From: an uncultured Collinsella sp.
GTDB taxonomy: Bacteria; Actinomycetota; Coriobacteriia; Coriobacteriales; Coriobacteriaceae
Direction of reading: 5' to 3'
NCBI GenBank assembly: GCA_902478365.1
Contig: CABSKX010000010.1
Coordinates: 1 to 48,094 of the forward strand
Length of the DNA: 48,094 nucleotides
The notes beneath the pieces are model-generated. The model was given only the letters and a program-made list of their open reading frames with translations. It was not told the origin of the DNA and made no database searches. The position numbers and the translations under genes are program-made. Below, piece by piece: positions 40,817 to 48,094 of the stretch (positions are counted from its first letter, which is position 1; the number at the start of each line of letters is the position of its first letter).

Positions 40817-41911
40817 CTAAAACGCCTTCTCGTTCAAGAATTCCCTGAACGCGGGAATGTCAAAGCCAACGAGACCACGCCCGCGCTCTCCAATGACGCC
40901 GTCCTCCAGGAGGCGGCGTTTGTATTGGCTTGTGTAGTTGCTGGCGACGCCCATGCGTTTGGCTATCTCCGAGACCCTGCTGGGGCCAGAATCGGGCAGC
41001 ATCGCGAGCAAAAACTCAATGTCTTTATCGGAAAGCTCTCGATAGGTCGTTTCGAGAATTCGATCGCGCAGCTCCATGCGGGCAAGCAGAGAACCCTGCT
41101 GTACATCAGGTGCACTGATTTTGGGCGAGTTCTCCGAAACATCCCATGTGCGATATCCGACGAGCTGCATCATATAGGGAAATCCGTCGACGGCCTTCAC
41201 GGCATCCTCGAGCGCTTCTGGCGTGATTGAGCGACCTCCGGCCTCAACGGTTTTGCGGAATGCGTTTGCAATTTCAACGTCAGTAATTCGTCCCAACTGA
41301 TGATATTGGGAACGCCTGAGGAACGAGACGGAATCGTTACGCAGCAACGCCGATACCTTGTAGGGCAGTCCTGCCATGAGTAGGGCAACTTTTTTACCTT
41401 CGCGTACAAAGTGCTGGTAAACAGAGGCAAATTGAAGCATTTCTTCGAGATCGACGGTGACTTCATCGATGGTGATGAGAAGTCCGATGTCATGTTTTTC
41501 GAGTTGCTTAAAGATGCCATTCATGCGCGTGCGCCAGTTGCCCTGAGCCTCTTGAGCATATGTCCAATCGATGCCCACTGGGTCAATTTGAACACCGTTT
41601 ATGCGCGCGTGAGGCTGTGAGAGGTAGCTATCTGCGGCTTCTTTGGTTCGCTCGATAATATCTTCGAGCATGCCTGGCATGGCGGAGACATTTGCTGCGA
41701 TCCAGCCGTGTTCAAGCGCCGTTTCTGAAAGGAGCGAGAGAAGCGCCGTCTTGCCCGTTCCCCTTGCGCCAGTAAAAATGGTTGACAGGTTGGGATCTCC
41801 CGGGCCGTTGATAAAGCCACGGTTGATGTCACGCAGGATATGCTCGCGACCCGCTAGAAAGGGAGGGACGCTTCCGAACGTCGGGGTAAAGGGGTTCTTG
41901 CTGTACTCCAT
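40817..41911 (-). CDS. AAA ATPase with C-terminal winged helix
   Basis: This 364-residue protein begins NPFTPTFGSVPPFLAGREHIL. It has Walker A TIFTGARGTGKTAL near 45-58, Walker B LLITIDEV near 150, a sensor region LLMAGLP near 185, and a C-terminal winged helix (SRVSEIAKRMGVASNYTSQYKRRLLEDGVI near 305-335). This arrangement is like ORC/Cdc6-like or STAND-type ATPases (AAA_16) often seen on bacterial chromosomes as solitary genes. AAAGGAG precedes the ATG by 6 bases. No partner gene is adjacent. Confidence 0.85.
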   Translation of the reverse strand: MEYSKNPFTPTFGSVPPFLAGREHILRDINRGFINGPGDPNLSTIFTGARGTGKTALLSLLSETALEHGWIAANVSAMPGMLEDIIERTKEAADSYLSQPHARINGVQIDPVGIDWTYAQEAQGNWRTRMNGIFKQLEKHDIGLLITIDEVTVDLEEMLQFASVYQHFVREGKKVALLMAGLPYKVSALLRNDSVSFLRRSQYHQLGRITDVEIANAFRKTVEAGGRSITPEALEDAVKAVDGFPYMMQLVGYRTWDVSENSPKISAPDVQQGSLLARMELRDRILETTYRELSDKDIEFLLAMLPDSGPSRVSEIAKRMGVASNYTSQYKRRLLEDGVIGERGRGLVGFDIPAFREFLNEKAF

Positions 41912-41973
41912 GGTAGCTCCTTTGCAAGTTTTGCTAACGACTGACCAAAGGGCATCGAAGCAGTGGCGCTGAC

Positions 41974-42023
41974 ATTTTTTACGCAGAAAAATAAGCAGGA
42001 ATCAATTTATCTGCGTTAAAAAA
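41974..42023. promoter_or_regulatory. Inverted repeat upstream of the winged-helix ATPase
   Basis: TTTTTACGCAGA and TCTGCGTTAAAAA are near-perfect inverted arms (one extra base) around 22-23 bases, located about 65 bases before the start at 41911. It is a candidate operator or divergent signal, close to the parC terminator. Confidence 0.4.
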
Positions 42024-42039
42024 TAGTTGAGAAGAAAAA

Positions 42040-42083
42040 CGACGAGTCCCGGGCGCAATGCCGTTGCGTTCCGGGCCTCGTCG
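42040..42083 (-). terminator. Terminator of the topoisomerase operon
   Basis: Nested arms CGACGAG/CTCGTCG, CCCGG/CCGGG and CGCAA/TTGCG form a long hairpin, and on the minus strand it is followed by a T-rich run (plus-strand AAGAAAAA). It lies 37 bases past the parC-like stop. Confidence 0.8.
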
Positions 42084-42119
42084 CTTTGCGAAGTATCTAA
42101 CGATCTCGTTGCCGTCGTC

Positions 42120-44360
42120 CTAGTCAAACAGACTCGGCATGTCGTTTTCTTTCATGAGGGCACCGGCGGAGGGCAGACTCTGCGCGGTGAACTTCTCGGC
42201 CGAGACGCCGGCGCCAAGGATCTCTTCGGTTGTGCCGACGGTGGTGACCGAGCGGCCCTTCTTGGCCGTAAAGGCCTGGACACCCTGCGTGTTGGTAGTC
42301 GTCTTGGTCTTGAGCAGCGACGTGTTGAAGTTCATCAGGCGGTAGTCGCTCGAGACCAGCGCGATGTTGCGGTCCTCCTTGAGCACCTGGGCATACAGCA
42401 GCTTGCTGCCGCCGTAGATGGCGTTCTTAAGGCGCTTGCGGTTGGTCTTGGTGACGTATCCAGAAAGCGCGACGCGCACCACGCGGCCGTTCTCAAAGAC
42501 GAACAACACGTCGGCCTTGTAGTCCTCGGGGTCGATGACCCAGATGACACTCTCGTCGGGTTCCATCTCAAGATCGGTCGGCAGGTACGAGCCCAGCTGG
42601 GCCGACTTGGTGTCCTCAAACGCGGCAACCTTGCACTTGTACACCTGGCTCTTGTTGGTAAACACGAGCAGCTCGTGCGTGTTGGAGGACGGGAACTCGA
42701 TAAAGGGCTTATCGCCGTCCTTGTACTTGAGCGTAGTGGCCTTCTTGAGCACGCGGTCCGTCATCTTCTTAAGGTAGCCATCGCGCGAGAGCATGATGGT
42801 GACCGGGTACTCCTCGACCTCGGGCTCCAAGCTTACCTCGATAACCTCATGGGGCTCGATCCTACCCGTGCGGCGCGGCATCACATACTTCTTGTTGACC
42901 GCTGCCAGCTCGTCGCTGATGACCTTCTTAATGTTGTCCTCGCTGGAGAGGATCTCCTCAAGCTCGGCAATCTCACCCTCGAGCTTAGCGATGTCTTTGG
43001 TGCGGTTGAGGATGTACTCCTCGTTGATGTTGCGGAGCTTAAGTTCGGCGACAAACTCGGCCTGGGTCTCGTCGATGTCGAAACCCTTCATAAGGTTGGG
43101 CACGACCTCGGCTTCGAGTTTGGTGCCGCGGATGATGGCGATGGCCTTGTCGATGTCGAGCAGAATTGCCTCGAGGCCGTGCAGCAGGTGCAGGCGCTCG
43201 GACTTTTTGCCCAGGTCAAAGTTAATGCGGCGACGCGTGGACTCAATACGCCACTTGACCCACTCGTGCAGAATCTGGCGCACGCCCATAACGCGGGGAT
43301 AGCCGTCGACCAGCACGTTAAAGTTGCACGAGAACGAATCCTGCAGCGTGGTCGAGCGATAGAGCTTGGCCATGAGCTTGTCGGGGTCGACGCCGCGCTT
43401 AAGGTCGATGGCGATGCGCAAGCCCGAGAGGTCGGTTTCGTCGCGGATGTCAGCGATCTCCTTGACCTTGCCCTCCTTGGAGAGCTTGACGATGCGCTCG
43501 ATGATGACATCGGTCTTGGTGGTGTAGGGGATCTCGTAGACCTCGATGATGCGCTCTTCGGGAATCCAGCGCCAGCGGGAGCGGATCTGGAAACTGCCAA
43601 GGCCGGTCTCGATAATCTTTTCCATCTCCTCGCGACGGTAGATGATCTCGCCGCCGGTCGAGAAGTCGGGCATGGGCATGTACTCGAGCAGGTCGCAGTC
43701 GGGATTCTGCAGGTAGTGCATCGTGGCAGTGCAGACCTCGTTAAGGTTGAAACCGCAGATGTCGGACGCCATGGCGACGCCGATGCCTTTGTTGGCCGAG
43801 ACAAGGATGTTGGGGAACGTGGTGGGCAGCAGGCGCGGTTCCTTCATGGCGCCGTCGTAGCTGTCAACGAAGTCGACCGGGTCCTTGTCGATGTCCTTGA
43901 AGATCTCGGCACTGATGGGGGAGAGCTTGGCCTCGGTATAACGCGAGGCGGCGTAGCTCAGGTCGCCCGAATAATACTTGCCAAAGTTGCCCTTCGACTC
44001 AACGAACGGCGCGAGCAGCGCCTCGTTACCGGTGGCCAGGCGCACCATCGTCTCGTAGATCGCGGCGTCGCCGTGCGGGTTGAGCTTCATGGTCTGGCCC
44101 ACGATGTTGGCGCTCTTCTGGCGCTCGCCCTTGAGCAGGCCCATCTTGTACATGGTGTAGAGCAGCTTGCGGTGCGAGGGCTTAAAGCCGTCAATCTCGG
44201 GGAACGCACGCGAGACGTTGACGCTCATGGCGTAGGGCATGTAGTTGACCTCGAGCGTCTGCGTGATCGGCTGGTCGGTGACCTCGGAGTGCAGGCCGAT
44301 GACGTTTTCGGCGTTAACCTGCTTTTTCTTTGGCTGGTTCTTCGTCTTCTTCTTTGCCAC
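42120..44360 (-). CDS. parC: Type II topoisomerase subunit A (ParC/GyrA-like)
   Basis: This 746-residue protein has the start of the breakage-reunion domain (YAMSVNVSRAFPEIDGFKPSHRKLLY, about 39-64), the motif NIVGQTMKLNPHGDAAIY and catalytic Tyr in SYAASRYTEAKL near 137-148. The tower and coiled-coil region and a C-terminal beta-pinwheel-like part with KTKTTTNTQGVQAF follow. It is somewhat shorter than typical GyrA and diverged, as in second gyrase/topo IV sets of Coriobacteria and Clostridia. It starts with GTG (AGAGGAAATC upstream) 45 bases after the ParE-like stop. It would act with ParE in decatenation. GyrA-type wrap motifs are not evident. Confidence 0.88.
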   Translation of the reverse strand: MAKKKTKNQPKKKQVNAENVIGLHSEVTDQPITQTLEVNYMPYAMSVNVSRAFPEIDGFKPSHRKLLYTMYKMGLLKGERQKSANIVGQTMKLNPHGDAAIYETMVRLATGNEALLAPFVESKGNFGKYYSGDLSYAASRYTEAKLSPISAEIFKDIDKDPVDFVDSYDGAMKEPRLLPTTFPNILVSANKGIGVAMASDICGFNLNEVCTATMHYLQNPDCDLLEYMPMPDFSTGGEIIYRREEMEKIIETGLGSFQIRSRWRWIPEERIIEVYEIPYTTKTDVIIERIVKLSKEGKVKEIADIRDETDLSGLRIAIDLKRGVDPDKLMAKLYRSTTLQDSFSCNFNVLVDGYPRVMGVRQILHEWVKWRIESTRRRINFDLGKKSERLHLLHGLEAILLDIDKAIAIIRGTKLEAEVVPNLMKGFDIDETQAEFVAELKLRNINEEYILNRTKDIAKLEGEIAELEEILSSEDNIKKVISDELAAVNKKYVMPRRTGRIEPHEVIEVSLEPEVEEYPVTIMLSRDGYLKKMTDRVLKKATTLKYKDGDKPFIEFPSSNTHELLVFTNKSQVYKCKVAAFEDTKSAQLGSYLPTDLEMEPDESVIWVIDPEDYKADVLFVFENGRVVRVALSGYVTKTNRKRLKNAIYGGSKLLYAQVLKEDRNIALVSSDYRLMNFNTSLLKTKTTTNTQGVQAFTAKKGRSVTTVGTTEEILGAGVSAEKFTAQSLPSAGALMKENDMPSLFD

Positions 44361-44405
44361 GATTTCCTCTTGAACTTCTTATGGGCCGTCGTTATCGATT
44401 TGCTG

Positions 44406-46403
44406 CTACTGCAGGTCCAGCTGGTCAAGGTATTCCTTGCCGTGCTCCGAGATATGGCGCTTGCGGCCTGCCTCGTCGTTGCCCAGCAACAGGTTGAACA
44501 TGGTCTCCATCTTGGTGACGTCCTCGGGCTCCACCTTGATCAGGCGGCGCGTCTCGGGGTTCATGGTGGTGAGCCACATCATGTCCGGATCGTTCTCACC
44601 AAGACCCTTGGAGCGGTTGATGGAACACTTCTGGTCGCCTATTTCCTTGAGGATGCCGTTCTTCTCGAGCTCGGTGTAGGCAAAGTAGGTCTTTTCTTTG
44701 CAGTTGATTTCGTAGAGCGGCGACTCGGCGATATAGACGTAGCCCTCGTCGATAAGCGTGGGCACCAGGCGGTAGAGCATGGTGAGCACGAGCGTGCGAA
44801 TGTGGTAACCGTCGACGTCGGCGTCCGTACAGATGATGACCTTGTTCCAGTTGAGGTTGTCCAGATCGAAGGCGCCAAGGTTCTTGATGCGCTTGTCTTT
44901 GATCTCCACGCCGCAGCCCAGCACGCGCATGAGGTCCATGATGATGTCGGACTTAAAGATGCGCGGGTAGTCCTCTTTCAGGCAGTTGAGGATCTTGCCG
45001 CGGACGGGCATAACGCCCTGGAACTCGGCATCGCGCGAGGTGCGAATGGCGCCTGCTGCCGAGTCGCCCTCTACGATATAGATCTCGCGACGGCTCTTGT
45101 CCTTGGAGCGGCAATCGATGAACTTCTGCACGCGGTTGGCCATGTCGGTCTTCTGCTGCAGGTTGGTCTTGATGCTCTGGCGCGTCTTCTCGGCATTCTC
45201 GCGCGAGCGCTTGTTGATGAGCACCTGCTCCATGATCTTATTGGCGGCGTCCTTGTTCTCGATCAAGTAGGTCGAGAGGCGCTCCTTAAAGAAGGCCGTC
45301 ATAGCCTGCTGGATAAAGCGGTTGTTGATGGCCTTCTTAGTCTGGTTTTCATAGGACGTCTGGGTGGAGAAGCAGTTGGTCACCAGCACCAGGCAGTCCT
45401 GGACGTCCTGCCATTTAATGCTGCTCTCGTTTTTGTTGTACTTGCCCTGTTGCTTGATGTAGGCATCGATGGCGCTGGTCAGAGCACTACGGGCGGCCTT
45501 CTCGGGCGAGCCGCCGTTCTCGAGCCACGATGAGTTGTGGTAGTACTCCTGCATCATGAAGGTGCGCGAGAAGCACATGCACGCGGTGATCTTGACGTTG
45601 TAGTCGGGCAGGTCCTCGCGGTCGCGACCGCGGCGGTCGGCCTCGATAAAGAAGGGCTCGGTAAGGTAGTCGGCGCCGACCTTCTCGAGCACGTAGTCCT
45701 CGATGCCCTTGGGATAGCAAAAATCCTCTTCGGAAAACTCGCCGTCGTCGCCCTCGATGCGCAGGCGGAAGGTCACGCTGGCGTTGACCACGGCCTGACG
45801 GCGCATGGTCTCGCGATACCAATCGTGGGGGATACTGATGGAGGTAAAGACCTCAAGATCGGGGCGCCACTTGATGGTGGTGCCGGTGCGGTTCTCGTCG
45901 CTGGGCTCAATCTCGAGTGCCTTCTTTTTGGCACCGACGACCTTGCCCTTCTTAAAGTGCAGGGAGTACTTGTTGCCATCGCGCCAAACCGTGACGTCCA
46001 TGTACTCGGAGGCGTACTGGGTCGCGCAGGAGCCCAGGCCGTTGGTGCCGAGCGAGAAGTCGTAGTCGCCGCCCTGGTTGTTGTTATACTTGCCACCGGC
46101 GTAGAGCTCGCAGAAGACGAGCTCCCAGTTAAAGCGCTTCTCGGAAGGGTTCCAGTCGAGCGGGCAGCCACGGCCATTGTCCTCTACCTGGATAGAGCCA
46201 TCGCGAAAGGCTGTAAGGGTGATGAGCTTGCCGTAGCCCTGGCGCGCCTCGTCAACGGCGTTGGACAGGATCTCGAAGGCGGCATGCGCGCAACCGTCGA
46301 GCCCGTCCGAGCCAAAGATGACGGCGGGGCGCAGGCGTACGCGTTCCTCGTCCTTGAGCTGGCGGATACTGTCGTTACCATAGTTTGCGGTGTTTTTTGC
46401 CAT
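44406..46403 (-). CDS. parE: Type II topoisomerase subunit B (ParE/GyrB-like)
   Basis: This 665-residue protein has the GHKL ATP-binding motif (NAVDEARQGYG, VEDNGRGCP, SLGTNGLG), then the transducer, then the Toprim motifs YIVEGDSAAGAI and CTDADVDGYHIRTL, and the C-terminal SKGLGENDPDMMW region. It forms the ATPase half of a topoisomerase IV-like enzyme with the next gene. The start ATG at 46403 is chosen by family length; the ORF extends to 46502 without support. AAAGGAG lies about 18 bases upstream and GAGAG nearer. The operon ends at the terminator 42040-42083. Confidence 0.9.
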   Translation of the reverse strand: MAKNTANYGNDSIRQLKDEERVRLRPAVIFGSDGLDGCAHAAFEILSNAVDEARQGYGKLITLTAFRDGSIQVEDNGRGCPLDWNPSEKRFNWELVFCELYAGGKYNNNQGGDYDFSLGTNGLGSCATQYASEYMDVTVWRDGNKYSLHFKKGKVVGAKKKALEIEPSDENRTGTTIKWRPDLEVFTSISIPHDWYRETMRRQAVVNASVTFRLRIEGDDGEFSEEDFCYPKGIEDYVLEKVGADYLTEPFFIEADRRGRDREDLPDYNVKITACMCFSRTFMMQEYYHNSSWLENGGSPEKAARSALTSAIDAYIKQQGKYNKNESSIKWQDVQDCLVLVTNCFSTQTSYENQTKKAINNRFIQQAMTAFFKERLSTYLIENKDAANKIMEQVLINKRSRENAEKTRQSIKTNLQQKTDMANRVQKFIDCRSKDKSRREIYIVEGDSAAGAIRTSRDAEFQGVMPVRGKILNCLKEDYPRIFKSDIIMDLMRVLGCGVEIKDKRIKNLGAFDLDNLNWNKVIICTDADVDGYHIRTLVLTMLYRLVPTLIDEGYVYIAESPLYEINCKEKTYFAYTELEKNGILKEIGDQKCSINRSKGLGENDPDMMWLTTMNPETRRLIKVEPEDVTKMETMFNLLLGNDEAGRKRHISEHGKEYLDQLDLQ

Positions 46404-46555
46404 ACTCGCTCTCTCGGTGCTCCTTTGCTGCGTTTTAGTCATATAGATAGTCAAGGTAGCATAGCCCAGCCCACCGGCGATTCCAACCAACACGAAATCC
46501 ATCGAACAATCGTTCGGTTAGATAATGAATGCTCGGGATGCGGGAGGAGCCTGTC

Positions 46556-47938
46556 CTATTCAAACATCTGCGGCAGGTCGATGAAGACGGTTCGATCGCT
46601 TCCGTCAGCTTCGAAGCCCGAACGGGAAAAGAATCCGTAGCGATGGCACTTGAGCCCCGTTGCCTCAACTTGGGCGATTTCCTCGTCGACCATTTTTTGC
46701 GTGATGGGGGATTTGCGGAACTTTGCTTCGTAGAATGCGTAGCCCTCGGGGTCTTGCGTTACCACATCGAATTCGCCGCTCGCTTTGTTTGCGGGATCGT
46801 CGTACCAGTACTTGCCAATGGCGTCGAAAGCTGGTTCGATCTTGCCAGTCCTGTTTTGCCGCACGAGGTATTGACGGCAGATCTCCTCGAACATATGTGG
46901 AACGTAGTTTTCCTCGAAGTCTTGGGAGACGTGACGATCATAGAAGACTTCCGGGTCGAGCAGCTGACGCGCAGAGGCATTGCGGAAAACGTAGCGATAG
47001 TAAAAGAGCGAAAGTGGGTCCACTACAAAGTAGCCAGACTTGCGCTTGTTCGTAGGGTCGTTGATGGGTGCGCGCTTTTGGACGATTTCGAGTGACGTGA
47101 GCTTGTCGAGTACGTCTGCCATGGCCGGACCACTCGAGACGTGCGACTGTGCCAGCACGTCTCCCCAACGGGAGTAACCTTGTGCGAGAGCCCCGAAAAC
47201 TTCGTTGGCGTTGGTCATCTTCGAGATCTCGGCGTTGAGATAGGACGGCACCTCACTTTCTAAGCGGGCGCCAGGTTCCGTGACGAGCTCGATGATGTTG
47301 TCGCGTACGCTTTGGGATTGATCGATGAGGCGATTGTAAAAGGGGATGCCGCCAAAAACGCTATAGAGCCGCACCTTGTCCTCGGGCGAGAACGCGGGAT
47401 AGAACTTCGCAGCGTCAAAGTAATCCATGGGCTTAAGCTCAAGCGCGAGATCAATTCGCCCGTAGAGGGGGCTTTCATGCTCGATGAGGGATTTCATAAT
47501 CTCAACGTAGGAGCCGCACAGGACAATGTTTAAACGTGATTCTTCCCTGTGAGCGTCGATTGAGGTCTGAAGAATGCTGTCTAAGCCTTTAACCGCATCT
47601 CTCAAGTAGGGGTATTCGTCGAGAACGAGGGTGATGTTCTTGTCTTTGGCTTGAGCAAACAGAAATCCGATGAGCTCACGGATGCCTGTGAAGGCGAGCG
47701 GAGGAAAGCCCAGCACTTCAGCAACAAAGACGGACAGACTCTCGAGGTTGTCTGCCTCGGAGGTTTGGCGGCACTCGTAATAGACCGTTGCGACGTCCGA
47801 CAAATCGGTTAGCGCCTGCTTGATGAGCTCACTTTTTCCGACGCGACGCCTGCCGAAAATGAGAACATTGCGCTGATCGGGTGCTTTGAGCGTTTTCTTA
47901 ATACGGGCGAGTTCACGCTCCCTGCCAATGAATTCCAC
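46556..47938 (-). CDS. AAA ATPase with C-terminal DUF234 nuclease-like domain
   Basis: This 460-residue protein begins MEFIGRERELARIKKTL. It has Walker A LIFGRRRVGKSELI near 26-39, Walker B ITLVLDEYP near 100, and a winged-helix-like middle. A C-terminal DUF234 PD-(D/E)XK-like part (GEFDVVTQDPEGYAFYEAKF near 395-415) carries the D and E-x-K of a nuclease core. The start is GTG, with AAGGA about 12 bases upstream. Immediately upstream are four related CGGTTTTGTCCG-type motifs (47941-48039) that may be its operators. Role unknown; related genes occur in many copies in Coriobacteria. Confidence 0.85.
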   Translation of the reverse strand: MEFIGRERELARIKKTLKAPDQRNVLIFGRRRVGKSELIKQALTDLSDVATVYYECRQTSEADNLESLSVFVAEVLGFPPLAFTGIRELIGFLFAQAKDKNITLVLDEYPYLRDAVKGLDSILQTSIDAHREESRLNIVLCGSYVEIMKSLIEHESPLYGRIDLALELKPMDYFDAAKFYPAFSPEDKVRLYSVFGGIPFYNRLIDQSQSVRDNIIELVTEPGARLESEVPSYLNAEISKMTNANEVFGALAQGYSRWGDVLAQSHVSSGPAMADVLDKLTSLEIVQKRAPINDPTNKRKSGYFVVDPLSLFYYRYVFRNASARQLLDPEVFYDRHVSQDFEENYVPHMFEEICRQYLVRQNRTGKIEPAFDAIGKYWYDDPANKASGEFDVVTQDPEGYAFYEAKFRKSPITQKMVDEEIAQVEATGLKCHRYGFFSRSGFEADGSDRTVFIDLPQMFE

Positions 47939-47940
47939 TT

Positions 47941-48039
47941 ACTCGGTTCCTTCCGACTCGGTTTTGTCCGAGTTAATTGTATCGCATGAATCAGTTTATG
48001 CTCGAGTTTACTCGGACAAAACCGAGTCGGTTTTGTCCG
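47941..48039. promoter_or_regulatory. Cluster of CGGTTTTGTCCG operator-like repeats
   Basis: ACTCGG-TTTTGT-CCGAGT at 47956-47973 and its exact reverse complement at 48010-48027 form a perfect 18-base inverted pair, and each arm is itself a small hairpin (ACTCGG/CCGAGT). A further copy AGTCGGTTTTGTCCG lies at 48025-48039, and a degenerate one, ACTCGGTTCCTTCCG, at 47941-47955. They cover the promoter region of the 46556-47938 gene. Confidence 0.65.
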
Positions 48040-48094
48040 CCTTGATTATCGACTTTATCCGAACACCTCCCACATTCATCCGCACATGTACGGA

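Noticed and set aside
42027..45533. Plus-strand open frame of 1168 codons opposite the topoisomerase genes
   Set aside because: It is antisense to clear ParC/ParE proteins, has no known motif and low-complexity Leu/Val/Asp/His composition typical of the reverse strand of GC-rich codon-biased genes.

Overview
The window looks like a chromosome segment from a Coriobacteriia member, most likely Collinsella or a close relative. That is an inference from the high-GC codon use, strong GGAGG-type ribosome sites, a fused MurT-GatD protein, paired glycerol dehydrogenases, and VaFE-type surface-protein and IS3 remnants typical of gut Actinobacteria. No rRNA, tRNA or CRISPR array was seen.

Layout. (1) 93-15103 is core chromosome: a MurT-GatD fusion (lipid II amidation), two helical proteins of unknown function, an iron alcohol dehydrogenase and two glycerol dehydrogenases, a multi-cluster ferredoxin-type protein, YchF, a DUF1648 membrane protein, a divergent unknown/XRE pair around a 24-bp perfect palindrome, L-asparaginase and GMP synthase (guaA). 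(2) 15104-33004 is a composite genomic island at the 3' end of guaA. The last six codons of guaA (Thr-Ile-Glu-Trp-Glu-stop) occur four times: at 15086-15103, 18268-18285 (degenerate, Lys for the last Glu), 23600-23617 and 32987-33004, with TAG, TAG, TGA and TAA stops. They split the island into three units. Unit 1 carries a DUF262-HNH nuclease and a TIR-domain protein. Unit 2 carries a DUF3800 protein behind an apparent attenuator, an excisionase-like HTH protein, an XRE-type regulator and a divergent three-gene NERD-nuclease/membrane operon. Unit 3 carries a large DUF6273-like two-gene module between imperfect direct repeats, a gene with an in-frame amber codon, a truncated VaFE surface protein cut by a broken IS3 element, a second excisionase-like protein, and a PHP-SMC-like ATPase (TrlF type) with a small acidic partner. 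No integrase was found in any unit. (3) 33005-38286 is an orphan lantibiotic-immunity-type operon: ABC transporter LanFEG type, a YxeA-like protein, and a response regulator/histidine kinase pair, all on the minus strand, with no lantibiotic synthesis genes. It is followed by a recombination scar joining a TetR N-terminus to an HsdS C-terminus. (4) 38705-47938 holds three separate stand-alone AAA ATPases (DUF4143 type, winged-helix type, DUF234 type), a flavodoxin-like reductase, and a type II topoisomerase pair (ParE/ParC-like).

How the genes work together. The core genes are housekeeping or fermentative. The guaA island looks like a stacked set of small cargo units, several resembling anti-phage or anti-plasmid defence modules (nuclease plus TIR; NERD nuclease plus membrane proteins; PHP plus SMC-like ATPase). 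Each brought its own guaA tail, so guaA stays intact. The lantibiotic-immunity operon would sense and expel an antimicrobial peptide made by others.

Limits: all family assignments come from reading motifs by eye. No database search, folding or alignment program was run.
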